Below are positions 18,102 through 27,807 of a stretch of 64,000 nucleotides of DNA, piece by piece. The DNA lies in contig NZ_QGTM01000010.1 of the NCBI RefSeq assembly GCF_003182195.1, forward strand, positions 22,803 to 86,802, written 5' to 3'. Origin of the DNA: Halomonas sp. A11-A. GTDB lineage: Bacteria > Pseudomonadota > Gammaproteobacteria > Pseudomonadales > Halomonadaceae. The notes under the pieces are model-generated. The model made no database searches. It was not told the origin of the DNA and saw only the letters and a program-made list of their open reading frames with translations. A program made the translations under genes and the position numbers. Every line of letters starts with the position of its first letter. The stretch's first letter is position 1.

Positions 18102-19252
18102 CCGAGGCCATCCCCCAGGACGAGCTGACCCCGCTCTTCCACGACATGATCTGCCGCTTCCTGGAGCAGGAGGTGGCGCCCCACTACGAGGCCTGGGAGG
18201 CGGCCGGCGAGCTGCCCCGCGAGCTCTGGCAGCAGATGGGCGAGGCGGGGCTGCTGGGCATCGACATGCCGGAGCCCCTGGGCGGCGCCGGGGTCGACTT
18301 CACCATCACCCAGCTGGTCATCGAGGAGATCTCCCGGCAGGGCTTCGGCGGCCTGGCCAGCGCCTACAACATCCACGCCAATATCGTGATGCCCTACCTG
18401 CTGCATATCGCCACCCCGGCCCAGCAGCAGCGCTGGCTGCCGGCCATGGCCCGCGGCGAGGTGATCGGCGCCATCGCCATGACCGAGCCCGGCGCCGGCA
18501 GCGACCTGGCCGCCATGAAGACCCGCGCCCAGCGCACCGAGGGCGGCTGGCGACTGGACGGCAGCAAGCTCTTCATCACCAACGGCCAGGTGGCCGACCT
18601 GGTGATCGTCTGCGCCAAGAGCGACCCGGAGGCGGGCGCCAGGGGGGTCTCGCTCTTTCTCGTCGACACCACCCTGCCCGGCTTCTCCCGGGGCCAGCCG
18701 ATCAAGAAGATCGGCCAGCACGCCAGCGATACCGCCGAGCTCTTCTTCGACGGCATGGAGCTCCCCGCCGACGCCCTGCTCGGCGAGGAGGGCCAGGGCT
18801 TTGCCTACCTGATGCAGGAGCTGCCCCGGGAGCGGCTCGGCGTCGGCGCCCAGGCCCTGGGCGCCATGGAGGGGGCCCTGGCGCTGACCCTCGCGTATGT
18901 CCAGGAGCGCCGCGCCTTCGGCCAGCGGGTGGGCGACTTCCAGAACACCCGCTTCACCCTGGCCGAGGTGCAGGCCGACATCGAACTCGGCCGCGCCTAC
19001 CTCGAGAAGTGCATGGCGCAGTATCGCCAGGGAGAAATGGGGCCCACCGAGGCCGCCATTCTCAAGCTGCGCCTCACCGAGATGCAGTGCGCCACCGCCG
19101 ACACCTGCCTGCAGCTCTTCGGCGGCTACGGCTACACCCGCGAGTACCCCATCTCGCGCTTCTATCTGGATGCCCGGGTACAGACCATCTACGCCGGCAC
19201 CTCGGAAATCATGAAGGAAGTCGTTGCCCGCTCGCTGCTGGGCAAGGCCTGA
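18098..19252 (+). CDS. Acyl-CoA dehydrogenase
   Basis: A 384-residue FAD enzyme that introduces the alpha-beta double bond of an acyl-CoA. It starts at a GTG overlapping the ligase stop (GTGA). MTEPGAGSDLAAMKT and LFGGYGYTREYPISRFYLDARVQTIYAGTSEIMKE-type motifs are present. The usual YEGT glutamate is Ala here (YAGT); instead LPRERLGVG supplies Glu245, the placement of the catalytic base in long-chain and isovaleryl-type enzymes. The very long frame upstream in the same phase is a shadow of earlier genes. Confidence 0.92.
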   Translation: MTEAIPQDELTPLFHDMICRFLEQEVAPHYEAWEAAGELPRELWQQMGEAGLLGIDMPEPLGGAGVDFTITQLVIEEISRQGFGGLASAYNIHANIVMPYLLHIATPAQQQRWLPAMARGEVIGAIAMTEPGAGSDLAAMKTRAQRTEGGWRLDGSKLFITNGQVADLVIVCAKSDPEAGARGVSLFLVDTTLPGFSRGQPIKKIGQHASDTAELFFDGMELPADALLGEEGQGFAYLMQELPRERLGVGAQALGAMEGALALTLAYVQERRAFGQRVGDFQNTRFTLAEVQADIELGRAYLEKCMAQYRQGEMGPTEAAILKLRLTEMQCATADTCLQLFGGYGYTREYPISRFYLDARVQTIYAGTSEIMKEVVARSLLGKA

Positions 19253-19267
19253 ACCGGGAGAGACCTC

Positions 19268-20455
19268 ATGCAACTGGACTCCGTTGTCATTCTGGGCGGT
19301 GCCCGCACCGCCATCGGCGGCTTCGGCGGCAGCCTGGCCGGCCTCGCCCCCCACGAGCTCGGCACCATCACCGCCCGGGAGGCGCTGGCACGCTCGGGCG
19401 TCGAGGCGGCGGCCATCGACCACGCCGTCTACGGCCATATCATCACCACCGGCCCCGAGGACGCCTACCTGGCGCGCCATATTGCCAGGGAGGCCGGCGT
19501 GCCCGACGAGGCCGGCGCCTTCAACGTCAACCGCCTGTGCGGCTCCGGGGTGCAGGCGCTGCTCTCCGCCGCCCAGCAGATCACCCTGGGCGACAGCCGC
19601 CTGGCACTGGCCGGCGGCGCCGAGTCCATGAGCCGCGGCGCCTACCTGCTGCCGCCCCAGGCGCGCAGCGGCCTGCGCATGGGGCACGCAGCGGTTGCCG
19701 ACCTGACCCTCGGGATTCTCAGCGACCCCTTCGGCAGCGGCCACATGGGCTGCACCGCCGAGAACATCGCCAGCCGCCACGGCCTGACCCGCGAGGCGGT
19801 GGACCGCTTCGCCCTGGAGAGCCACCGGAAGGCGGCAAGGGCCATCGCCGAGGGCCGCTTCGCGGAGCAGATCGTGCCGGTCACCGTGCGCGAGGGCCGC
19901 CAGGAGCGCGTCTTCGCCCAGGACGAGCACGTGCGCGACGGCGTCACCCTGGAGGACCTGGCCCGACTCCGACCCGCCTTTCAGAAGGAGGGCATCGTCA
20001 CCGCCGGCAACGCCTCGGGCCTCAATGACGGCGCGGCCAGCCTGGTGCTGGCCCACGCCGACGAAGCCGAGCGGCGCGGCCTCTCGCCCCGCGCACGCTT
20101 CCTGGTAGGCACCACCGCCGGGGTCGAGCCCCGTCTGATGGGGCTCGGCCCGATTCCCGCCGTGCGCCGCTGCCTGGAGCAGGCCGGCATCGCCATGGCC
20201 GATATCGACGTCATCGAGTCCAACGAGGCCTTCGCCGCCCAGGCCATGGCGGTGGCCGACGAGCTGGGCTTCCCGGCCGAGAAGCTCAACCCCAACGGCG
20301 GCGCCGTGGGGCTGGGCCATCCGGTCGGCGCCACCGGTGCCATCCTGACCATCAAGGCGCTGGCGGAGCTGGAGCGCACCGGCGGCCGCTTCGGCCTGAT
20401 CACCCTCTGCATCGGCGGCGGCCAGGGCATCGCCCTGCTGATCGAGCGCTGCTGA
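19268..20455 (+). CDS. Acetyl-CoA C-acyltransferase (thiolase)
   Basis: A 395-residue thiolase that cleaves 3-ketoacyl-CoA with CoA, or runs in reverse. Nucleophilic Cys is in NRLCGSGVQAL, His in GGAVGLGHPVGATGA and the second Cys in LCIGGGQGIALL. Length and motifs are standard for the degradative family. It follows the dehydrogenase after 15 bases with GGGAGAG before the ATG. No enoyl-CoA hydratase or hydroxyacyl-CoA dehydrogenase gene is in the cluster. Confidence 0.92.
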   Translation: MQLDSVVILGGARTAIGGFGGSLAGLAPHELGTITAREALARSGVEAAAIDHAVYGHIITTGPEDAYLARHIAREAGVPDEAGAFNVNRLCGSGVQALLSAAQQITLGDSRLALAGGAESMSRGAYLLPPQARSGLRMGHAAVADLTLGILSDPFGSGHMGCTAENIASRHGLTREAVDRFALESHRKAARAIAEGRFAEQIVPVTVREGRQERVFAQDEHVRDGVTLEDLARLRPAFQKEGIVTAGNASGLNDGAASLVLAHADEAERRGLSPRARFLVGTTAGVEPRLMGLGPIPAVRRCLEQAGIAMADIDVIESNEAFAAQAMAVADELGFPAEKLNPNGGAVGLGHPVGATGAILTIKALAELERTGGRFGLITLCIGGGQGIALLIERC

Positions 20456-20488
20456 AGGAACCCCGGACAACCACGAGGAGACACGCCG

Positions 20489-22141
20489 ATGACCACCGTC
20501 CACCCGAAGATCCTGCCGCCCACGCCCTCGGCCACCAACCCGCCGCTGCTGATCGGCGAGCTGCTGGAGAGCGGCGTGCGCATGGCCGGCGACAATCCCA
20601 TCGTCTACCGCGACCTGAGCCGCCACAGCTACCGCCGCTTCCGCGAGCGGGTGCACCAGCTCGCCCACCTGCTCACCGCCCGGGGCGTGCGCGCCGGCGA
20701 TGTGGTGGCGGTGCTCGACTGGGACAGCCACCGCTACCTGGAGGCCTTCTTCGCCATCCCCATGCTGGGGGCCATCCTGCACACGGTGAACGTGCGCCTC
20801 TCGCCGGAGCAGGTCCACTACACCATGGAGCACGCCGAGGACGACTTCGTGCTCGTGCATCGTGACTTCGTGCCGCTACTGGAGGGGCTCCACGAGCGGC
20901 TGCCGCGCATTCGCGGCTACCTGCTCTGCCAGGAGGAGGAGGCGCCCCTCGAGACCCGCCTGCCCCTGGTGGGCGAGTACGAGACGCTGCTGGCCGAGCA
21001 GCCCGGCCACTACGACTTCCCCACCTTCGACGAGAACGCGGTGGCCACGCTGTTCTACACCACCGGCACCACCGGCAACCCCAAGGGGGTCTACTTCACC
21101 CACCGCCAGCTGGTGCTGCACACCCTGGGCGAGGCCAGCACCTTCCAGGCGCCGGGGTTCGAGCTGCTCGACCGCGACAAGGTCTACATGCCGATCACGC
21201 CGATGTTCCACGTGCATGCGTGGGGCGTGCCCTACACCGCCACCCTGCTCGGCGCCACCCAGGTCTACCCCGGGCGCTACGAGCCGGAGATGCTGGTCAA
21301 GCTGCTGGTCAGCGAGAAGGTGGACTTCTCCCACTGCGTGCCCACCCTGCTCGGCATGGTGGTGGGCGCCGAGCCGGTCGCCTCGGGCCGGGTCGACCTC
21401 TCCGGCTGGAAGCTGCTGATCGGCGGCAGCCCCCTGACCCAGGCGCTGGCCCGGCGAGCCCATGAGCTGGGCATCGACACCCGCAGCGCCTACGGCATGT
21501 CGGAGACCTGCCCGCTGCTCACCGCCGACATCCTGCCCCGGGATATCGCCGAGGCCGACTTCGAGACCCAGCTGCCGTGGCGCTGCAAGGCGGGCGTGGC
21601 GGTGCCGCTGGTGCACCTGCAGGTGGTGGACGAAAGCGGCACACCGCTGCCCCAGGACGGCGAGAGCGTCGGCGAGGTGCGCGTCCGCGCCCCCTGGTTG
21701 ACCCAGGCCTACTACAAGGAGACCACCCGCAGCGAGGAGCTGTGGCGCGACGGCTGGCTGCATACCGGCGACGTGGCCACCCTCGACGAGCGCGGCTTCC
21801 TGCAGATCCGCGACCGCATCAAGGACGTGATCAAGACCGGCGGCGAGTGGATCTCCTCCCTGGAGCTGGAGAACCTGATCGCCCAGTGCCCCGGCGTGGC
21901 CGAGGTGGCGGTGATCGGCATGCCCGACGAGCAGTGGGGAGAGCGCCCCGCCGCCCTGGTGGTGCCCCTTGACCTCAACGCCCCGCCCACCGGCGACGAG
22001 GTGCTGACCTTCCTCAAGCAGTTCGTCAACGAGGGGCGCATCAACCGCTGGGCGCTGCCCTCCTCCATCCGCTTCGTCGACGAGATCCCCAAGACCAGCG
22101 TGGGCAAGCTCGACAAGAAGCGCATCCGCCAGGAGGCGTAA
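20489..22141 (+). CDS. Fatty-acid/aromatic acyl-CoA ligase, AlkK-like
   Basis: A 550-residue AMP-forming CoA ligase, second of its type in the cluster. Motifs are TLFYTTGTTGNPKGVYFTH, the substrate-region MFHVHAWGVPYTATLLG, AYGMSETCPLL, HTGDVATLDERGFLQIRDRIKDVIK and KTSVGKLDKKRIR with the catalytic lysine. MFHVHAWGxPY resembles medium-chain AlkK-type ligases. GAGGAG precedes the ATG. Ends 16 bases before the convergent AraC gene. Confidence 0.9.
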   Translation: MTTVHPKILPPTPSATNPPLLIGELLESGVRMAGDNPIVYRDLSRHSYRRFRERVHQLAHLLTARGVRAGDVVAVLDWDSHRYLEAFFAIPMLGAILHTVNVRLSPEQVHYTMEHAEDDFVLVHRDFVPLLEGLHERLPRIRGYLLCQEEEAPLETRLPLVGEYETLLAEQPGHYDFPTFDENAVATLFYTTGTTGNPKGVYFTHRQLVLHTLGEASTFQAPGFELLDRDKVYMPITPMFHVHAWGVPYTATLLGATQVYPGRYEPEMLVKLLVSEKVDFSHCVPTLLGMVVGAEPVASGRVDLSGWKLLIGGSPLTQALARRAHELGIDTRSAYGMSETCPLLTADILPRDIAEADFETQLPWRCKAGVAVPLVHLQVVDESGTPLPQDGESVGEVRVRAPWLTQAYYKETTRSEELWRDGWLHTGDVATLDERGFLQIRDRIKDVIKTGGEWISSLELENLIAQCPGVAEVAVIGMPDEQWGERPAALVVPLDLNAPPTGDEVLTFLKQFVNEGRINRWALPSSIRFVDEIPKTSVGKLDKKRIRQEA

Positions 22142-22157
22142 GGGACGAGCGCTGGCT

Positions 22158-23165
22158 TCACCGGGGTACCGCCAACGCCCGCCGATAGGCGGCGGGCGTA
22201 TCCCCGGTCCAGCCGCGGAAGGCGCGGCTGAAGCAGGCCTGGTCCTGGAATCCCAGCGACTCGGCCAGGGTCGTCAACGGCTGCTCGCTGCGGGTCAGCG
22301 CCTGGATAGCGAAGTCCCGCCGACACTCGTCCTTGACCGCCTGGAAGCGGGTCCCTTCCGCCGCCAGGCGCCGCGAGAGGGTGCGCACCGACAGGTGCAG
22401 CGCCTCGGCCACCTCCGCCACGCTGGCCGAGTAGGCGCCGTGGCGGGTCAAGTGCTCGCGCACCCGGTGGGCGAGCAGGCGCTCCTCGAAGGAGACATAG
22501 AACCAGTCCGCCGGGGCGCGCTGCAGGAAGGCGCCCAGGTGCTGCTTGGTCTGGCGGATCGGCTCGTCGAGCACCGCTCGATCGAAGTAGATGGCGGTCT
22601 GGGGACAGTCGAAGAGCACCCGGCCCGGATAGAAGTAGCGATAGTCGGCACTATGAGCAGGCTGGGGGTAGGCGCACTCCATCAGCAGCGGTGGAATCTT
22701 GCGGGCAATCATCCACGACGCGATGCCGTGGAGCAGCTTCAGCATCAGCTCGTGCACCAGGATGCGGCTGCCCGCCGGAGCGCGGTGCTCCACCAGGCCG
22801 ATGCGCACCCGCTCGTCACCGTGGCTGACCTCGTAGCCGAAATCATCCAGCAGGATGCGGAAGAACAGCCGATAGCGGTGGAGCGCCACCCTGAGGGTCG
22901 GCGCCTCCAGCAGGCTCAGGCAGAGCAGCTTGAGGGTGCCGCCACGCAGCGGCCGGGAGAAGAACCCCGGCGTCTCGTCATCGCACTCGTTGACCAGCAG
23001 GCGATAGAGGGTGGCAAACTGCTCCACGGTGACTCGCCCGTGCCGGGTGTCCAGCCAGCCCGGCGAGATGCCGGCGCGGCGCAGCAGGCTGCCGCGCTCG
23101 CGGTGAAGCTGTGGCACCCCCCGAAACAGCTCGCCGACGAAGTGTCTCGACACCGTGACCGTCAC
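22158..23165 (-). CDS. AraC-family transcriptional regulator
   Basis: A 335-residue regulator of the OruR/ArgR-like AraC subgroup: an N-terminal ligand-binding domain of the arabinose-operon type (about residues 20-200) and two C-terminal helix-turn-helices (YSASVAEVAEALHLSVRTLSRRL and PLTTLAESLGFQDQACFSRAFRGWTGDTPAAYRR-type). It is convergent with the CoA ligase and probably controls the acyl-CoA cluster; the effector is unknown. Confidence 0.9.
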   Translation of the reverse strand: MTVTVSRHFVGELFRGVPQLHRERGSLLRRAGISPGWLDTRHGRVTVEQFATLYRLLVNECDDETPGFFSRPLRGGTLKLLCLSLLEAPTLRVALHRYRLFFRILLDDFGYEVSHGDERVRIGLVEHRAPAGSRILVHELMLKLLHGIASWMIARKIPPLLMECAYPQPAHSADYRYFYPGRVLFDCPQTAIYFDRAVLDEPIRQTKQHLGAFLQRAPADWFYVSFEERLLAHRVREHLTRHGAYSASVAEVAEALHLSVRTLSRRLAAEGTRFQAVKDECRRDFAIQALTRSEQPLTTLAESLGFQDQACFSRAFRGWTGDTPAAYRRALAVPR

Positions 23166-23314
23166 TCTGCCCTCCCTTGGCCATCAGGCCGCATGCCCCG
23201 GCATGCCCTCGGTTATACGCGATCGCCTTGCCGGCTTCACTTCTCCGTGAGTCGCCTGTGGCGGCGGAACGTTCTGTGCCACCATGCCGGAGGGAACGCC
23301 ACCGGGAACTCCCC

Positions 23315-23983
23315 ATGCTCGAATTTCGCCAGGTCCACAAGGCCTATGCCACCCCCCAGGGGCCGCTGACGGTGCTGGACGGCGTCGACCTGACCCTGGC
23401 GGCCGGGCAGAGCCTGGCACTGATGGGCGAGTCGGGCAGCGGCAAGTCGACCCTGCTGCACCTGGCGGCGGGGCTCGACCTGCCCGATGCCGGCGAAGTG
23501 CGCCTGGCCGACCGGCCGCTGTCGGCGCTGGCCGAACCCGACCGGGCCCGGCTGCGGCGCGAGGCGCTGGGCCTGGTGTTCCAGCAGTTCCACCTGGTGC
23601 CAAGCCTCACCGTGATCGACAACCTGCGCCTCCAGGCACGGCTGGCCGGTGTGGAGGATCCCGACTGGACCGCCGAGCTGGTGAGCCGGCTCGGCCTGGC
23701 CGGACTGGAGAAGCGCTATCCGGAACAGCTCTCCGGCGGGCAGCAGCAGCGCCTGGCCATCGGCCGTGCCCTGGACCCGCGCCCCGCCCTGCTGCTCGCC
23801 GACGAGCCCACCGGCAACCTGGACGAAACCACCGCCGGCGAGGTGCTGGCCCTGCTGCTGGAACTGGTACGCAAGACCGGCTGCAGCCTGCTGGTGGTCA
23901 CCCACAGCCCCCAGGTGGCGGCGCCACTGGACCGCTGCCTGGTGCTCTCCCACGGCCAGCTTCACCCGCCGACGGACCGCTGA
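23315..23983 (+). CDS. ABC exporter ATPase, LolD/MacB-type (AttE-like)
   Basis: A 222-residue ATPase. Walker A is GESGSGKST near residue 40, the signature LSGGQQQRLAIGRAL near residue 140 and LLLADEPTGNLDE follows. I start it at the ATG 23315 (MLEFRQVHKAY), which is the family start; the frame is open upstream. Its TGA overlaps the permease ATG (TGATG). With the next two genes it matches the arrangement of AttEFGH-like type VII ABC systems. Confidence 0.88.
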   Translation: MLEFRQVHKAYATPQGPLTVLDGVDLTLAAGQSLALMGESGSGKSTLLHLAAGLDLPDAGEVRLADRPLSALAEPDRARLRREALGLVFQQFHLVPSLTVIDNLRLQARLAGVEDPDWTAELVSRLGLAGLEKRYPEQLSGGQQQRLAIGRALDPRPALLLADEPTGNLDETTAGEVLALLLELVRKTGCSLLVVTHSPQVAAPLDRCLVLSHGQLHPPTDR

Positions 23984-26508
23984 TGGCCACGGTTCTCACC
24001 ACCCTGTTCTCCCACTATCGGCGCCACCCCGGCCAGCTGCTGATGCTGCTGCTCGGCCTCTGGGTGGCCAGCGCCCTGTGGAGCGGCGTCCAGGCGATCA
24101 ACGCCTCGGCCCGGGACAGCTACGCCCGCGCCGAGGCGCTCTTCACCACCGGCCTGGACCGCCTGGAGCGCCGCGACGGCCAGGCGCTGACCCGGGAGGA
24201 GTTCACCGCCCTGCGCCGGACGGGGGTGCCGGTCTCGCCGCTGCTGGAGGGCGAACTGGAGCCTGCGAACGGCACCCGGCTGACGGTGATCGGCATCGAC
24301 CCGCTGACCCTGCCCGGCGACAGCGCCTTCGCCACGGCCGACAGCCTCTCTTCAAGCCCGGGCGAACTCACCGGCTTTCTGTCACCCCCCTGGCAGACCC
24401 GAGTGGCCCCGGACTCCCTGGCCGCCCTGGGCGTCACGCCAGGCGATGCCATCGGCAGCGAGCCTGCGCTGAACGACGGGAAACGCCTGCCGCCGCTGAG
24501 CCTGGCGCCCTCGCTGCCGCCGGACACCCTGGTGATGGACATCGCCGCCGCCGCGGCCCTGCTGGAGAGCGGCGAGCGGATCAGCCGGCTGGTGGTGGCG
24601 CCCGGCGCGCTTGCCGAGGCCCCGGACGGGCTGGTGCTGACGCCCGCCACGACCCTGGCCTCGCCGGGCCAGCTCACCGAGAGCTTCCATCTCAACCTCA
24701 CCGCCCTGGCGCTGCTGGCGCTGGTGGTGGGGCTGTTCATCGTCCAGGCCGCGCTGGGCCTCGCCCTGGAGCAGCGCCTGGAGATGCTGCGCACCCTGCG
24801 CGCGCTGGGCGTGACCGGCCGGGCCCTGGTGGGCCTGCTGGCCCTGGAGCTGCTGATCCTGGGCCTGGTCGGGGCGCTGGCAGGCATCGCCAGCGGCGTC
24901 TGGTTGGCCCGGGCACTGCTGCCCGACGTGGCGGCCACCCTGGGCAGCCTCTACGGGGCGGGGGTCGGCGCCGAGCTGCGGCTGCCCTGGCACTACTGGC
25001 TGGGCGGGCTGGCGGTGACCCTGGGCGGCCTGCTGCTGGCCGGCGCCGGCGTGCTGTGGCGGGCGGCCCGGCTCAGCGTGCTCGACCTGGGCCAGGCCCA
25101 GGCATGGCGGGCCGGCTTCCACCGCCAACTGCGGCTGATGGCCATGGCCGGCGGCCTGGCGGCGCTTGTCGGCCTGGCGCTGTGGGCCTGGCTGGCCCGC
25201 CTGCCGCCGGGCGAGGGACTGCTGGCCGGCTTCGGCCTGGTGGCCGCCCTGCTGCTGGCCAGCGCCCTGTGGCTGCCGCCGGTGCTGGCCGCGGCCCTGG
25301 CCGGTCTGGCGCACCTGGCTCGGCGACGCCCGCTGGCCCAGTGGGCCCTGGCCGACCTGCAGCTGCAGCTGCCGCGGCTCACGCTTGCCATGATGGCCCT
25401 GCTGATCGCGCTCTCCGCCAACCTGGGGGTGGGCAGCATGGTGGGCGGCTTTCGCCTCACCTTCCTCGACTGGCTGGACCAGCGCCTGGTCGCGGACCTC
25501 TACCTGCGCCCGCCGGCGGAACGGTTCGACGAGGTTCACGCCTGGCTCGGCGAGCATCCGGGGGTGGCCGAGCGGCTGGCCACGCGGCGCAGCGAGGCCA
25601 CCCTGCTGGCGGCCGAACGCGAGGGGGCCTCGCGGCCCCTGGAGCTGCCGGTCGGCCTCTACGGCATCACTCCCGGGGCGACCCTGATGCCCGCCTGGCC
25701 CCTGCGGGAGACCCTGGCGGGGCGCCAGGCGGCCTGGTCGGCGTTCGCGGCCGGCGACGCCTTCATCAACGAGCAGCTGGCCACCGCCGAGGGGCTCGCC
25801 CCCGGCGACCGCCTCACCCTGGCCGGCGCGGGCGCCCGCGGCGGAGCCCGCCAAACGCTGACCGTGGTGGCGGTCTACCCCGACTACGGCAACCCCCGCG
25901 GCGAGGTGCTGCTGGCCACGCCCCGGCTGGCCGAGCGCTTCCGGGCGCCGCCGGGCTCGGTGGGCATCGTGCTGGCGCCGGGCGCCGACGCGGATGACCT
26001 GCGTCGCGCCCTCGCCGAGCGCTTCGCACTGGGCCGCGACAGCCTGCTGGACCAGCGCGAGGTGAAGCGTGTCGCCACCGGCATCTTCGAGCGCACCTTC
26101 GCCATCACCCGGGCGCTCAACGCCCTGACCCTGGGCGTGGCGGCCCTGGCGCTGCTGGCCAGCCTGCTCGCCCAGGCACGCGAGCGACGGCGCCAGCTGG
26201 CGCCGCTGTGGGCGCTGGGCGTGCCCCGCGCCCGGCTGGGCCACCTTCAGCTGGCCCAGCTGGGCGGGGCGGCCCTGGCCACGGGCCTGCTGGCGGTGCC
26301 GCTGGGCATCGCCATCACCTGGGGGCTGGTGGCGTTGATCAACGTGGCGGCCTTCGGCTGGCGCCTTCCGCTGCACGTCTTTCCCGGCGAGATCATTCTG
26401 ACCCTGGCCACCGCGGTGGCGGTGGCGCTGCTGGCCGCCGCGCTGCCCGTGCTGCGGCTGTGGCGGGCACCGCCCCGCACGCTGCTGGCCGAGGAGAGCG
26501 CATCATGA
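23983..26508 (+). CDS. FtsX/MacB-like ABC permease, double-length (AttFG-like)
   Basis: An 841-residue inner-membrane protein with ten predicted hydrophobic spans: one at the N-terminus (LLMLLLGLWVASALWSGV), groups around 240-330 and 370-470, and three at the C-terminus, with large periplasmic regions between. This is the double FtsX layout of mechanotransmission-type ABC systems that move lipids or lipoproteins. It is coupled to the ATPase before and to the lipoprotein after (ATGA). Confidence 0.85.
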   Translation: MATVLTTLFSHYRRHPGQLLMLLLGLWVASALWSGVQAINASARDSYARAEALFTTGLDRLERRDGQALTREEFTALRRTGVPVSPLLEGELEPANGTRLTVIGIDPLTLPGDSAFATADSLSSSPGELTGFLSPPWQTRVAPDSLAALGVTPGDAIGSEPALNDGKRLPPLSLAPSLPPDTLVMDIAAAAALLESGERISRLVVAPGALAEAPDGLVLTPATTLASPGQLTESFHLNLTALALLALVVGLFIVQAALGLALEQRLEMLRTLRALGVTGRALVGLLALELLILGLVGALAGIASGVWLARALLPDVAATLGSLYGAGVGAELRLPWHYWLGGLAVTLGGLLLAGAGVLWRAARLSVLDLGQAQAWRAGFHRQLRLMAMAGGLAALVGLALWAWLARLPPGEGLLAGFGLVAALLLASALWLPPVLAAALAGLAHLARRRPLAQWALADLQLQLPRLTLAMMALLIALSANLGVGSMVGGFRLTFLDWLDQRLVADLYLRPPAERFDEVHAWLGEHPGVAERLATRRSEATLLAAEREGASRPLELPVGLYGITPGATLMPAWPLRETLAGRQAAWSAFAAGDAFINEQLATAEGLAPGDRLTLAGAGARGGARQTLTVVAVYPDYGNPRGEVLLATPRLAERFRAPPGSVGIVLAPGADADDLRRALAERFALGRDSLLDQREVKRVATGIFERTFAITRALNALTLGVAALALLASLLAQARERRRQLAPLWALGVPRARLGHLQLAQLGGAALATGLLAVPLGIAITWGLVALINVAAFGWRLPLHVFPGEIILTLATAVAVALLAAALPVLRLWRAPPRTLLAEESAS

Positions 26509-27671
26509 GCGCCCCGACCCGCGGCCCGTTGGCGGCACTGGCGCTGGGCCTGGCCCTGCTGCTGGGGGGCTGCGAGGAGGGTACTGCGCCCGAGCCCTCC
26601 GCCGGCTTCGCCGGCCTGGGCGAGAGCGCCGAGGGCTTTGCCCAGGCACGCCCCGGCACGCCGCTGCGCTTCCCGGAGGACCACGGCGCCCATCCCGACC
26701 ACCGCATCGAGTGGTGGTACCTCACCGCCAACCTGGAGGACCAGGCCGGCGAGCCGCTGGGCCTGCAGTGGACGTTGTTCCGCCAGGCCCTGGTGCCCCC
26801 TATCGAGCGCCCTGCCCCCGGCCCCTGGGTCGCCGACCAGCTGTGGATGGCGCACCTGGCGGTCTCCCGGGGCGAGCGGCACGCCGTGGCCGAGCGCTTC
26901 GCCCGCAGCCACTCCGCCGACCCGAGCGAGGGCCGCGCCGGCCAGGCCGGCGCCGTGGCCCAGCCCTTCCGCGCCTGGCTCGACGACTGGACGCTGGCCA
27001 CCCGGGTGGAAGACCCGGACGCCGACACCTTCGAGCGCCTCACCCTGACCGCCTTCGACGGCGAGGGGCAGGAGCGCGTCGGCTACCGCCTCGAGCTCAC
27101 CGCCGAGGGCCCGCTGGTGCTGCACGGCGACGCCGGCTTCAGCCAGAAGTCCGCCGATGGCCAGGGCTCGATGTACGTCAGCCAGCCCTTCTGGCGCGTG
27201 GAAGGCGAGGTGGTACTGGCAGGAGAGACCCATGCGGTGAGCGGCCAGGGCTGGCTCGATCGGGAGTGGAGCAGCCAGCTGCTGGGCCCCGAGCAGGCGG
27301 GCTGGGACTGGTTCTCGCTGCACCTGGAGGACGGTCACCGGCTGATGGCCTTCCAGCTGCGCGGCGGCGGGGAGGCCGGCGGTGACTACCGTTCCGGCAC
27401 CTGGATCTCGCCCGAGGGGGAGCCCCGGGCGCTGGCACCCGGCGAGCTTGCCCTCACGCCGCTGGCCACCTCGTCGGTGGCCGGCCGCGAGGTGCCTACT
27501 CGCTGGCGACTCGAGGTGCCCGCAGCGGGGCTTGACCTGATCGTCGAGGCGCCTCATGCCGAGCGCTGGATGGCCACCACGGTGCCCTACTGGGAGGGCG
27601 AGGTGGTCGCCCGAGACCCGCGGAGCGGTGAGCGGCTGGGGGTCGGCTACCTGGAGATGACCGGCTACTGA
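26505..27671 (+). CDS. AttH/CrtC-like lipocalin-fold lipoprotein
   Basis: A 388-residue protein with a lipobox (LLLGGC, Cys about 24), so a lipoprotein. The body starts HGAHPDHRIEWWYLTANLED and includes DREWSSQLLGPEQAGWDWFSL, which are signatures of the AttH/hydroxyneurosporene synthase-like family. In this setting it is probably the periplasmic partner of the preceding ABC system, binding or hydrolysing a lipid; an actual hydratase role in carotenoid synthesis is unlikely as no crt genes are near. Its start overlaps the permease stop. Confidence 0.85.
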   Translation: MSAPTRGPLAALALGLALLLGGCEEGTAPEPSAGFAGLGESAEGFAQARPGTPLRFPEDHGAHPDHRIEWWYLTANLEDQAGEPLGLQWTLFRQALVPPIERPAPGPWVADQLWMAHLAVSRGERHAVAERFARSHSADPSEGRAGQAGAVAQPFRAWLDDWTLATRVEDPDADTFERLTLTAFDGEGQERVGYRLELTAEGPLVLHGDAGFSQKSADGQGSMYVSQPFWRVEGEVVLAGETHAVSGQGWLDREWSSQLLGPEQAGWDWFSLHLEDGHRLMAFQLRGGGEAGGDYRSGTWISPEGEPRALAPGELALTPLATSSVAGREVPTRWRLEVPAAGLDLIVEAPHAERWMATTVPYWEGEVVARDPRSGERLGVGYLEMTGY

Positions 27672-27807
27672 GCCGCTTGCGGGGCGGGGAACACAGGATT
27701 ATCGCCGAGTGAGCGATAATGTTTCTCGCCAAACCCCGATTATCTTCTCCCGGGGTGCTGGTAGAGTGGCCGGCATCACCGACGTCACCCATCCAAGGAG
27801 AGCCAAG

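Noticed and set aside
18002..20860. A 952-residue open frame on the minus strand
   Set aside because: It is antisense to the acyl-CoA dehydrogenase and thiolase genes, has the His/Gly/Leu-rich composition of high-GC shadow frames, and shows no family motif.
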